Shown here in pieces: positions 45,803 to 54,115 of a stretch of DNA of 64,000 nt. This DNA comes from Jeotgalibaca ciconiae (lineage in GTDB: Bacteria; Bacillota; Bacilli; Lactobacillales; Aerococcaceae). Position 1 is the stretch's first letter; every line of letters starts with the position of its first letter. The notes beneath the pieces were generated by a model. That model did no database searches. It saw only the letters and a list, made by a program, of their open reading frames with translations, and was not told the origin of the DNA. The DNA is taken from NCBI RefSeq assembly GCF_003955755.1, contig NZ_CP034465.1, forward strand, positions 1,916,001-1,980,000, given 5' to 3'. Made by a program: the position numbers and the translations under genes.

Positions 45803-46204
45803 TTGAAAAAGATATTGCTATTCTTGTTGGGAGTTTTCTTTCTCTCAGCATGCTCCGTCTCAAATTCGCAAGAGGATACACAATCAAATACGGATACTAG
45901 TGCAGAGGAGGAAGATACCGTGCTATATACAGCAACGATAAAAGAAGTGGATGAAGGTCGCATACTCGTTCAAGACATGAATCCTGTTGAAACAGAAGAT
46001 ATCCCCGGATTCGATGAGGTTGTTTTATTAATGAACGAAGCTATTCCTTTAACAAATAAAACAACTGGAGAAGACATCCAAATCGAAGACTTAAAAGAAG
46101 GCGACAATTTAGAAGTAGTCTTAATTGAAAATGCACCAACGACCATGTCTTTACCACCGCAATTGCCTGGTATGTCGATTGTGCAAGTGGAGCTGGTAGA
46201 ATAA
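45803..46204 (+). CDS. Small lipoprotein of unknown function
   Basis: About 133 residues. A basic and hydrophobic start (KKILLFLLGVFFLSAC) ends in a lipobox with Cys near 17, then a Ser/Thr/Asp/Glu linker and a compact beta-rich domain (YTATIKEVDEGRILVQ..., IEDLKEGDNLEVVL), which looks like an OB-like or DUF3221-type fold. The TTG at 45803 is chosen because AAAGGG (45787-45792) lies ten bases before it; ATG 45794 is only one base from that site. It is a lone gene with its own terminator. I cannot name a function. Confidence 0.65.
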   Translation: MKKILLFLLGVFFLSACSVSNSQEDTQSNTDTSAEEEDTVLYTATIKEVDEGRILVQDMNPVETEDIPGFDEVVLLMNEAIPLTNKTTGEDIQIEDLKEGDNLEVVLIENAPTTMSLPPQLPGMSIVQVELVE

Positions 46205-46213
46205 GAAAATCGA

Positions 46214-46250
46214 AAAGCCAAAATCATTCAGTATTGATTTTGGCTTTTTT
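46214..46250 (+). terminator. Terminator of the small lipoprotein gene
   Basis: AAAGCCAAAATCA pairs with TGATTTTGGCTTT, 8-base loop, T run. Confidence 0.9.
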
Positions 46251-46316
46251 CTGTGGAGAAAATTCTCACTCAAAGTAATGAACGAATGAATGTAAAGTAT
46301 CTATTATTACTTATTT

Positions 46317-46344
46317 TGCTATAATAGAAATGCAATCGTTTACA
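46317..46344 (+). promoter_or_regulatory. Extended -10 promoter with cre box, two-component system
   Basis: TGCTATAAT (46317-46325) is an extended -10; the -35 is weak. TGCAATCGTTTACA (46331-46344) matches the cre consensus at all but one defined position and overlaps the expected start site, so CcpA would repress the sensor-regulator operon. Confidence 0.6.
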
Positions 46345-46371
46345 CTCTAGGTTTTAGTTAGGAGTATGAAA

Positions 46372-48024
46372 ATGAAAAGACAGCTGTTTCAAGAGAACCT
46401 ACGAAAAGAAATTTTAATTTATTCAGCTATTTTTATTGCTGTAATCATTCTAATACTAAGTTTTATTTTGTCTGCATTTAATGGAATTTCAATAAATATG
46501 CAGTTAGATAATACCGAACAAGTAGTACAGGATTTTATTAGTAAAAATATCAAACAATACGAAGAGCAACTTACTCAAAATAGCAAAAGGCTGTATTTAG
46601 ATTACTTAAATGAAACGGTATCTGAATCAAATATTTATTCCAATTATTACACCTTTAATTCTCAACAGGATTTAAAAAGTGAGTTATTGATTTTAGATGA
46701 ATCGATGAATTTGAAATTTAGTAGTAACAGTCGATGGAACAAGGATGGAATTTTTTTGAATTTCTTATCGATTATTACTCCTAAAATAGATGAGGAAACA
46801 GAAGTAGTTCAACGGTTGTATGTTGATAAAGACCGAGAACATTATCTTCTATTAATGACAACAATTGGTAATCCTTTATCACCAGAAGGATATTCGGTTC
46901 AAGTGATTAACGGAAAAGAAGTAATATCAAACTTAAACCAACTTCAGAACCAATATATTATATCTGATAAATTTGATAATGTTTTTGCATCAAGCTCGAA
47001 TTTATTTATTTCAGGAAATCTAGAAAAAGTAGAGGGTACTGTATTCAAAAACCGATTCAATTATCACGATGATTTATATTATTCAGAAAGAAGCTCACTA
47101 ACACCGAATTTATCATTAACCGTGTATCAAAGAAGTATTATGTATCCCTCATTCTTAAAAATAAGCGGTTCGATCGTAGCCCTATTGTCTTTTTTATTAA
47201 TTGCTTTTGCCCTCTCTTTTTCAAAGCGAATTTCATTGCGAAATGCGAAATCAGTAGAGTTGCTTACAAAAGAAATGGAAGTTTTGAAGGGAAATCCAAA
47301 CCACCGATTGTCGATTCAAACGAATGACGAATTTGAACTTGTTTCGAAACGGATCAATATAATGTTGGAAGAATTATCGAATGCTCATCAAAATAATATA
47401 TCATTGCTGCAAGAAAATCTGCTGGCAGAGCGAAAAAAGCTCGAAGCTCAATTCAATCCTCATTTTTTATACAATACATTGGAAGTAATTCGCGCATCAA
47501 TTATTTTTGATAGGGAAATTGCTAATCAATTGATTCTTCGATTAACTAAAATACTTCGCTATAGCATCAATGAAGAAAATACAGAAGTTACCTTTGAGAC
47601 GGACCTGACGTACTTGATAGAGTATTTAGAAATAAGTAAAATTCGTTTTCAAGACTTTAGCTATATTTTAGATATCAACGAAGAGACATTAAAATTACCT
47701 GTACCAAAACTATTCTTACTCCCTTTAATTGAAAATAGCTTGAAATACGGCTTTCAAAATCGTCCAGATCTACAAATCACGATCATAAGCAAAAAAATAG
47801 AAGATAACTATTATCAATTTCAGGTGATGGACAATGGTAGCGCATTGGAGGAAAGAAAGTCTCAGGAAATCAATGATTCTTTACAAAATAATCTTCCCAT
47901 GGGAAATCACCATGGTTTGTTGAATAGTAAAAAAAGGTTGCAGTTAATGTATCCTAAGGCGAAATTTGAACTGAAAATTAGAGAAGAGTATACAGTAGTT
48001 GAAATTGAAATAGGAGGAGCATGA
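46372..48024 (+). CDS. Sensor histidine kinase, YesM/HptS-like
   Basis: 550 residues: two transmembrane helices (about 15-38 and 260-285) enclose an extracellular sensor domain of some 220 residues, followed by a HAMP region, the phosphoacceptor motif LEAQFNPHFLYNTLE (His about 364) and a HATPase domain with LPLIENSLKYGF (N box, about 460) and a GNHHGLLNSKKRL G box. This is the His_kinase/YesM group that regulates carbohydrate uptake. ATG 46372 has TTAGGAG at ideal distance; ATG 46366 is too near. The response regulator starts one base after its stop. Neighbouring ABC importer and cre sites suggest sensing of an external sugar phosphate or sugar, as in HptARS of staphylococci (inference). Confidence 0.88.
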   Translation: MKRQLFQENLRKEILIYSAIFIAVIILILSFILSAFNGISINMQLDNTEQVVQDFISKNIKQYEEQLTQNSKRLYLDYLNETVSESNIYSNYYTFNSQQDLKSELLILDESMNLKFSSNSRWNKDGIFLNFLSIITPKIDEETEVVQRLYVDKDREHYLLLMTTIGNPLSPEGYSVQVINGKEVISNLNQLQNQYIISDKFDNVFASSSNLFISGNLEKVEGTVFKNRFNYHDDLYYSERSSLTPNLSLTVYQRSIMYPSFLKISGSIVALLSFLLIAFALSFSKRISLRNAKSVELLTKEMEVLKGNPNHRLSIQTNDEFELVSKRINIMLEELSNAHQNNISLLQENLLAERKKLEAQFNPHFLYNTLEVIRASIIFDREIANQLILRLTKILRYSINEENTEVTFETDLTYLIEYLEISKIRFQDFSYILDINEETLKLPVPKLFLLPLIENSLKYGFQNRPDLQITIISKKIEDNYYQFQVMDNGSALEERKSQEINDSLQNNLPMGNHHGLLNSKKRLQLMYPKAKFELKIREEYTVVEIEIGGA

Positions 48025-48025
48025 A

Positions 48026-48799
48026 ATGTATCGGATATTGATTGTTGAAGATGAACATATTATAAGAAAAGGTTTAATTTATGGATTTAATTATGAAAAA
48101 GCAGGTTGTGTGATTGTTGGAGAAGCAAATAATGGCCAGCAAGGTATAGAGAAAATAAAAGAACTGAATCCTGATATTGTTATTACGGACATCAACATGC
48201 CCGTGAAAGATGCTTTTGAGATGTTGGAAGAAACCATGGATTACCTCTATAGTACAATTATTATTTCTGGATATGATGAATTTTCAAACGCACAAAAAGC
48301 GATTAAGTACGGAGTTAGTGAATTCATAGTAAAACCCATTGATATGGAAGAATTAGCAGAAGCAATATCCCGAGCGAAATATCAACGTAAAGTGAATCAG
48401 AGTTTTATTCAAGAACGAGAAAAATCAGCAGATATTAAGAACATACAGTTAATAGAAAAAGAGAAGCAATTGGTTCATGATGAAGTGATTCGAGAAATGA
48501 TTCAATTTGTTAATCAAAACTTTAATAAGCGGTTTGTATTCCAAGATGTGGCTAAGGAAATTGGTTATAGTTCAACACTTTTGCATAATCGTTTTAAAGA
48601 CTATATGAATATGACATTTAATGATTATGTGAATCGTTACCGAATTCAAAAATCAATTGTGTATTTGAAACAGAATAAATTGAAGCTTTATGAAATCGCT
48701 GGGGAATGCGGTTTTAGTGATTACAAGTACTTCAATAAAGTCTTTAAGAAATATATCAATATGAGTGCGAGTGAATTCATGGATTTGATAAAAGAGTAG
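48026..48799 (+). CDS. Response regulator with AraC-type DNA-binding domain (YesN/HptR-like)
   Basis: 257 residues. The receiver domain (1-120) has the acidic pair E8/D9, the phospho-acceptor Asp55 in VITDINMP, the switch Ser/Thr region IIISGYDEF and Lys103 in EFIVKPID. The C-terminal AraC/XylS part (about 155-257) has both helix-turn-helices: FQDVAKEIGYSSTLLHNRFKDY and YEIAGECGFSDYKYFNKVFKKY. It directly follows the sensor kinase and precedes the ABC importer by 85 bases, the usual target. Confidence 0.92.
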   Translation: MYRILIVEDEHIIRKGLIYGFNYEKAGCVIVGEANNGQQGIEKIKELNPDIVITDINMPVKDAFEMLEETMDYLYSTIIISGYDEFSNAQKAIKYGVSEFIVKPIDMEELAEAISRAKYQRKVNQSFIQEREKSADIKNIQLIEKEKQLVHDEVIREMIQFVNQNFNKRFVFQDVAKEIGYSSTLLHNRFKDYMNMTFNDYVNRYRIQKSIVYLKQNKLKLYEIAGECGFSDYKYFNKVFKKYINMSASEFMDLIKE

Positions 48800-48830
48800 G
48801 ATTTTCCCCAAAAGTGTTATTTTTTGGTAT

Positions 48831-48858
48831 TTGAAAGCGATTTCAAATTTGGTACGAT
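48831..48858 (+). promoter_or_regulatory. Promoter with a perfect cre box, ABC importer operon
   Basis: TGAAAGCGATTTCA (48832-48845) fits the cre consensus at every defined position and is itself palindromic. It overlaps a -35-like TTGAAA (48831-48836), which is 16 bases from TACGAT (48853-48858). CcpA binding here would block the importer promoter. Confidence 0.7.
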
Positions 48859-48884
48859 AAAGAAAATAACAAGGAGTGGTGGAG

Positions 48885-49943
48885 ATGAAAAAGTTTGGTA
48901 AATGGATTTCAGTTGCAGGTATTTCTTTATTAATGTTAGCGGCATGTGGAACTGGCGGGAATACAGAATCAAGTGACAGTGGTAATAACACTGGAGGAGG
49001 AAGTTCCGATACATTAGTTATTTATTCTCCAAACTCGGAAGGCTTGATTAATGCCACAATACCCGCATTTGAAGAAATGTATGATATTAAAGTAGAATTG
49101 ATCCAAGCGGGGACAGGAGAGTTGTTTACAAAATTAGAAAGTGAAAAAAATGCCCCTATTGCAGATGTTATTTTCGGGGGAGCCTATTCTCAGTATGCTC
49201 AAAGTACTGATTTATTTGAAGAGTATATTCCAGAAGAAAACGATCAATTAGTAGAAGAATATCAAAATAAATCAGGTTTCTATACACCCTATACAATTGA
49301 CGGCAGCGTTATCATTGTCAATCCAGATTTGATTGGGGATATAGACATCACAGGATATGAAGATTTATTAAATGAGGAATTAAAAGGAAAAATTTCGACA
49401 GCTGACCCAGCAAACTCTTCAAGTGCATTTGCTCAATTGACAAATATGCTAGCCGCAGAGGGCGGTTATGAAAGTGATGAAGCATGGCAATACGTACATG
49501 ATTTATTCACACTAATCGATGGGAAAATCAGTTCCAGTTCAAGTAATGTTTATAAAGCAGTGGCTGATGGTGAGATGGCAGTAGGCCTCACTTATGAAGA
49601 TCCAACTGTGAAATTATTAAATGATGGAGCAAATGTTGAAATTATTTATCCACAAGAAGGTACCGTCTTCTTGCCGGCGAGTGTTGCTGTCATCAAAGGT
49701 GCTCAGAATATAGAAAATGCAAAGTTGTTCGTAGACTTTGTTATTTCAGAAGAAATACAAAATGTGTTAGGTACGACCACAACCAATCGTCCGGTTCGAA
49801 AAGATGCTGAGACAAGTGAAAATATGAAACCACTTGATGAAATTGAAACGATTGAAGAGGATATGGACTATGTAATTGAAAATAAGGACGAAATCGTTTC
49901 GAAATACAATGATATCTTCGTTGATATTGAATCAAACAGATAG
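48885..49943 (+). CDS. Extracellular solute-binding lipoprotein (AfuA/HptA/FbpA-like)
   Basis: 352 residues. The lipobox LMLAAC (Cys about 21) follows a short signal peptide, and after a Ser/Gly/Asn linker the mature part reads TLVIYSPNSEGLINATIPAFEEMY, the usual start of ferric-iron/sugar-phosphate/polyamine-like binding proteins. Other segments are ADVIFGGAYSQYAQ, YTIDGSVIIVNPDLI and FLPASVAVIKGAQNIENAKLFVDFV. The typical Tyr-Tyr iron ligands are not obvious, and the adjacent two-component system and cre sites point to a sugar phosphate. ATG 48885 follows AAGGAG by 8 bases. It is the first gene of a binding protein-ATPase-permease operon. Confidence 0.85.
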   Translation: MKKFGKWISVAGISLLMLAACGTGGNTESSDSGNNTGGGSSDTLVIYSPNSEGLINATIPAFEEMYDIKVELIQAGTGELFTKLESEKNAPIADVIFGGAYSQYAQSTDLFEEYIPEENDQLVEEYQNKSGFYTPYTIDGSVIIVNPDLIGDIDITGYEDLLNEELKGKISTADPANSSSAFAQLTNMLAAEGGYESDEAWQYVHDLFTLIDGKISSSSSNVYKAVADGEMAVGLTYEDPTVKLLNDGANVEIIYPQEGTVFLPASVAVIKGAQNIENAKLFVDFVISEEIQNVLGTTTTNRPVRKDAETSENMKPLDEIETIEEDMDYVIENKDEIVSKYNDIFVDIESNR

Positions 49944-49955
49944 GCGGTCATTCAT

Positions 49956-51041
49956 ATGAGTGAGATTATAATCAACCATGCTCGAAAAGAGTATCATGGA
50001 AATGCAGTAATTCCAGATCTTTCGGTGACAATTCCAGATGGCACTTTGTTTACTTTATTAGGTCCTTCAGGTTGTGGAAAAACGACCCTGCTACGTATGA
50101 TAGCGGGGTTCAATTCCATTGAAGGAGGAGATTTTTACTTTAATGAGAACAGAATCAATGATAAAGATCCAAGTAAACGGAATATTGGAATGGTTTTTCA
50201 AAACTATGCGATTTTCCCGCACTTAACGGTTCGAGACAACGTTGAATTTGGACTAAAGCAACGAAAGCTTTCTAAAGAAGATGTAAAGAAAAATGCTGAT
50301 AAATATTTAAAATTAATGCAGATTGATGAGTACCAAGATCGTAAGCCAGATCAACTGAGTGGAGGGCAACAACAACGGGTTGCGCTCGCAAGAGCTTTGG
50401 CTATTAATCCAGATGTTCTATTGATGGATGAACCCTTAAGCAACTTGGATGCAAAATTACGTGTCGATATGCGTCAGGCAATTCGGGAAATTCAAAGAGA
50501 AGTAGGGATTACAACTGTTTATGTGACTCATGACCAGGAAGAGGCAATGGCTATTTCTGACAAAATTGCCGTGATGCGGGATGGAATTATTCAGCAAATT
50601 GGGCAACCAAAAGAATTATACCATCGTCCAAGTAATGAGTTCGTGGCAACCTTCATTGGACGGACAAATATTCTGGAAGGAAAACTGATCCATATAAACG
50701 GCACGGCATATCTTGAATTTAAGAGTGGGTATCAGTTAGCATTTCCATCCCTCAACTCCGAACAAGAACAAAACGTACGAATCAGTATCCGTCCGGAAGA
50801 ATTTATACGTGTGGAAAACGATGAAGATTTTACTGCAGAAATACAAGATAGTATCTATTTAGGATTAAATACAGAATACTTTTTAAAACTGGAATCGGGT
50901 AATAGAGTTCAAATTAGTGAAGAATCAACCTTTCACGAGAATTTAAATCCGGGTGACCACATTAAATTAAAGATTAATACCCAAAAAATTAATGTCTTTA
51001 CAAAAGATGGAGCACGAAATCTTTTGGGGGTGTCGGGATGA
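49956..51041 (+). CDS. ABC importer ATP-binding protein (FbpC/PotA/AfuC-like)
   Basis: 361 residues. Walker A GPSGCGKTT (about 36-44), Q-loop GMVFQNYAIFPHL, signature LSGGQQQRVALARAL (about 132-146), Walker B VLLMDEPLSNLDAKLR, H-loop YVTHDQEEAM, and the C-terminal TOBE-type regulatory region (from about 240, with NILEGKL and ISIRPEEF). These are the marks of the type-I importer ATPases of iron, polyamine and sugar-phosphate systems. It is 12 bases after the binding-protein gene and overlaps the permease start by four. Confidence 0.92.
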   Translation: MSEIIINHARKEYHGNAVIPDLSVTIPDGTLFTLLGPSGCGKTTLLRMIAGFNSIEGGDFYFNENRINDKDPSKRNIGMVFQNYAIFPHLTVRDNVEFGLKQRKLSKEDVKKNADKYLKLMQIDEYQDRKPDQLSGGQQQRVALARALAINPDVLLMDEPLSNLDAKLRVDMRQAIREIQREVGITTVYVTHDQEEAMAISDKIAVMRDGIIQQIGQPKELYHRPSNEFVATFIGRTNILEGKLIHINGTAYLEFKSGYQLAFPSLNSEQEQNVRISIRPEEFIRVENDEDFTAEIQDSIYLGLNTEYFLKLESGNRVQISEESTFHENLNPGDHIKLKINTQKINVFTKDGARNLLGVSG

Positions 51042-52702
51042 AAGAAAAAAAGTTTTCTTTAGATATATGGAATAGCTCTTCCTTATTAATTTTAGCAACT
51101 TATTTAATTTTCCTGGTATATCCTGTTGGCAACGTGTTGATACAAGCACTTATTACTGATAACGGATTTGGTTTTGATAACTTTATTACTTTTTTTTCAA
51201 AGAGTTACTATTCAACGACATTGATAAATAGTTTTAAAGTATCGTTAACCGCCACAATTTTTTCATTAGTTATTGGAGTTGTTTTAGCATATTGCTTTGC
51301 GATGTACCAATTTAAAGGGAAGAAATTATTACGAATCCTGATTATTATCGCATCTATGTCGGCGCCCTTTATTGGAGCATATTCTTGGATTCTCTTATTG
51401 GGGAGAAATGGTGTAATAACGCGCTTCTTTTCCAATATATTTGGTTTTACAATGCCGGATATTTATGGATTTACAGGGATTACTTTGGTATTTACCTTGC
51501 AGCTATTTCCATTAATCTTTTTATATGTAAATGGAGCTTTTAAAAGCATCGATAACTCCATTCTAGAAGCGGCTGAAAATATGGGCAGTACAGGATTTGA
51601 TCGCTTCTTTAAAGTGATTCTACCCTTGCTTATTCCAACTTTATTAGCAGGAGCATTACTTGTGTTTATGCGTGCTTTCTCTGATTTTGGGACTCCGATG
51701 TTGATCGGGGAAGGCTATCGTACTTTCCCGGTTCTGATCTATTCTGAGTTCATGAGTGAAGTAGGAGGAAATGCGGCCTTCGCATCAGCATTGGCAATTA
51801 TCGCAATCATTATTGCATTGGTGATTTTTATCGGCCAGCGATATATTGCGAACCGCCAATCGATTACAATGAGTTCACTTCATCCAGTTGTCGCAAAACC
51901 AGTCACTGGATTAAGAAAAATATTGGTTTATATCGTTTGCTATGGGGTTGTCTTTTTAGCGATATTACCACAAGGATATCTTATTTTTACTTCCTTTAAA
52001 AACACACAAGGGATGGTATTTCAGGAGGGGTATTCCTTAAACAGCTACCGAGAAGCCTTTAATCGAATGGGTTCAGCGATTTTTAACACTATTCGAATTC
52101 CCTTGTTGGCAATGGTGATTGTTGTCATTTTTGCGATTTTTATTTCGTATCTAGCCGTGCGTAAGAGAAACGTAGTTACTTCAACCATTGACTCGCTGAG
52201 TATGATTCCCTATATCGTGCCAGGTACAGTAATGGGTATCGCATTCCTGACCTCTTTCAATACAGGTATCGGAGGAAGTGGCTTCTTGGCAATTACCGGA
52301 ACTGCGTTAATTATGGTTATTTCAATGTCCGTTCGTCGTTTACCCTATACCATTCGATCATCCGTTGCATCGTTAATGCAAATACCTCGATCAATTGAGG
52401 AAGCAGCGTCCAGTCTGGGCAGTGGAAAAGTAAATACCTTCTTTAAGATTACCGTGCCCATGATGCTATCTGGAATTATTGCAGGGGCAATTCTAAGTTG
52501 GATCACGATGTTATCTGAATTGTCTACCTCAATCCTTCTATATAATGTACGTACACGAACCATGACTGTTGCAATTTATACAGAAGTAATTCGTGGAAAT
52601 TACGGAATTGCAGCAGCACTTTCTACCATACTAACAATCTTTACGGTCATATCTCTGCTTATCTTTATGAGAGTGACAAAGAGTGATGATATTTCGATGT
52701 AA
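51038..52702 (+). CDS. ABC importer permease, fused double-domain type (FbpB/AfuB-like)
   Basis: 554 residues with about 12 transmembrane helices in two halves, each containing an ATPase-contact EAA loop: LEAAENMGSTGFDRFFKVILPLLIP (first part only shown in pieces: LEAAENMGST, near 175) and EEAASSLGSGKVNTFFKITV near 455. A single fused permease is normal for the FbpB/AfuB group. The ATG overlaps the ATPase stop. Together with the binding protein it forms a complete importer, probably for a sugar phosphate or ferric complex. A hairpin terminator follows. Confidence 0.9.
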   Translation: MKEKKFSLDIWNSSSLLILATYLIFLVYPVGNVLIQALITDNGFGFDNFITFFSKSYYSTTLINSFKVSLTATIFSLVIGVVLAYCFAMYQFKGKKLLRILIIIASMSAPFIGAYSWILLLGRNGVITRFFSNIFGFTMPDIYGFTGITLVFTLQLFPLIFLYVNGAFKSIDNSILEAAENMGSTGFDRFFKVILPLLIPTLLAGALLVFMRAFSDFGTPMLIGEGYRTFPVLIYSEFMSEVGGNAAFASALAIIAIIIALVIFIGQRYIANRQSITMSSLHPVVAKPVTGLRKILVYIVCYGVVFLAILPQGYLIFTSFKNTQGMVFQEGYSLNSYREAFNRMGSAIFNTIRIPLLAMVIVVIFAIFISYLAVRKRNVVTSTIDSLSMIPYIVPGTVMGIAFLTSFNTGIGGSGFLAITGTALIMVISMSVRRLPYTIRSSVASLMQIPRSIEEAASSLGSGKVNTFFKITVPMMLSGIIAGAILSWITMLSELSTSILLYNVRTRTMTVAIYTEVIRGNYGIAAALSTILTIFTVISLLIFMRVTKSDDISM

Positions 52703-52706
52703 GAAG

Positions 52707-52783
52707 AAAGCATCTCAAATGAGTTTCCACATAGGCTGGTTTTTAAAACTAGTTTCGTGGTCACGATAATGAGATGCTTTTTT
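52707..52783 (+). terminator. Terminator of the ABC importer operon
   Basis: AAAGCATCTCA at 52707-52717 pairs with TGAGATGCTTT at 52770-52780; the loop is long (52 bases) and may fold further. A T run follows. Confidence 0.7.
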
Positions 52784-52855
52784 GTTTTATACCATACAAA
52801 GTGAATAAACAAAAAAACTTCCTTTGCGAATTTATTAAGTAAAGGAGGAGACGAA

Positions 52856-53728
52856 ATGCGCTTGCAAAAACCAGAGTCATTAAAAGTCGTAGAAATATTG
52901 TATAAACGAATGCCATTTAATTCTGCATTGGCAGAGGAATACTTTGTTGTTAGAAAGGGTTATGAAGGAGAGCGGAAATTTTATGACCTAACAAGCCAGA
53001 AAGGATTTCCAATGATCGTTCTGCATGATGTTTTACTTAAGAAAAGCGGCACAGCTCAAATCGATTTCATCGTAATTATGGCTACAAGAATATATCTTTT
53101 TGAGATTAAAAACTTTGAAGGAACTATCCATCATAAGGGAGATGACTTTATCAAAAATAACTATAAGCTGGATCGAAATCCATTAAATCGGGCTAAAAAT
53201 GACTTTGATATTTTGGATGGTATTTTGAGGGCTAATCGAGTACGGATTCCAGCTGAGTGGAAACTTGTCTTCATAAATGGAAACTTTACTTTATATGGTC
53301 ATCAACCCGAAGTACCAATCCTGCTTCTACCCCAACTAGAAGAGTTCTTTGAGAAAATGGCGAAAACCTCAGCTCCTTTGACTAATTACCATTACAAGAT
53401 TGCACACTTAATAAGAAACAGCCGTCCAGAATCAAATTTATACAAATCAGATTATAAATATGATTATGAATCTCTTGAGAAGGGGATTTGGTGTGACAAA
53501 TGTGAGCCTACAAAAATGATTAATAAACATCGTTATTTAAAATGCAGTGGATGTTCGAAGACTGAGCCAAAGATAGATGGAGTAGAGAGAAGTATTGCTG
53601 AATTTAAGTTGCTTTTTCCCGGTAAAAAGCTAACAGCTCGGATATTAAAGGATTGGTGTGGAAATATGATTGGAGAAACTTTTTCTAGATGTGTAATAAA
53701 GGAGATGGATAGGAAAAACAACAGTTGA
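52856..53728 (+). CDS. NERD-domain protein with zinc ribbon
   Basis: 290 residues. The NERD (nuclease-related) domain covers about 35-150: GYEGERKFYD, then QIDFIVI with Asp70 and IYLFEIKNFEG with Glu83-x-Lys85, a PD-(D/E)xK-type site. A later region has two CxxC pairs (Cys213/216 and 230/233), probably a zinc ribbon, and a helical C-terminus. Such proteins are thought to act on nucleic acids; the role is unproved. AAAGGAGGAG precedes the ATG. It stands alone. A hairpin (53719-53754) overlaps its stop codon. Confidence 0.8.
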   Translation: MRLQKPESLKVVEILYKRMPFNSALAEEYFVVRKGYEGERKFYDLTSQKGFPMIVLHDVLLKKSGTAQIDFIVIMATRIYLFEIKNFEGTIHHKGDDFIKNNYKLDRNPLNRAKNDFDILDGILRANRVRIPAEWKLVFINGNFTLYGHQPEVPILLLPQLEEFFEKMAKTSAPLTNYHYKIAHLIRNSRPESNLYKSDYKYDYESLEKGIWCDKCEPTKMINKHRYLKCSGCSKTEPKIDGVERSIAEFKLLFPGKKLTARILKDWCGNMIGETFSRCVIKEMDRKNNS

Positions 53729-53769
53729 AAACGATTATTCATTTGCAACTGTTGAATTCAGACTTTTTT

Positions 53770-53809
53770 CCTCAGTTGTAGTTGTTTTTTAGCATGCAAC
53801 TGAGGTTTT
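53770..53809 (+). terminator. Terminator after the NERD gene
   Basis: CCTCAGTTG (53770-53778) pairs perfectly with CAACTGAGG (53797-53805), followed by TTTTC. Repeat copy 3 starts four bases later. A second, weaker hairpin (CAACAGTTG/CAACTGTTG, 53719-53754) precedes it. Confidence 0.75.
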
Positions 53810-53813
53810 CTTG

Positions 53814-53970
53814 TAGACTAGGGGATTATAAGTTCAGCCATCAATGTCTAGCTCCCAAGTCCTGACCTAGTGAAAAAAAGATAAATTTGCCCCATTGCGC
53901 GCTTCGCTGCTCATTCAGGGTCAAATTTCCTATTTTTTCATAGGCCAAGGCGGACTTGTCCGCTTTTCTT
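53814..53970 (+). repeat. 157-bp terminator-associated repeat, copy 3 (short form)
   Basis: Same length and boundaries as copy 1, differing at few or no positions by eye. It lies between two copies of TTGCAACTGTTGAATTC (53743-53759 and 54003-54019). The 387-bp gap 53729-54115 otherwise holds the NERD terminators and an extended -10 (TGCTATAAT, about 54061) for the esterase gene. Confidence 0.9.
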
Positions 53971-54115
53971 GCAATTTTCGACAGTTGGAGACCATTTTCT
54001 TCTTGCAACTGTTGAATTCTATTTCTTTATGAGTATCCATGGCGAGTATCATTTTATCAGTGCTATAATATTAGTTATTGAATACAAAATACCAGCTAAA
54101 GGAGCAAACGATTTG

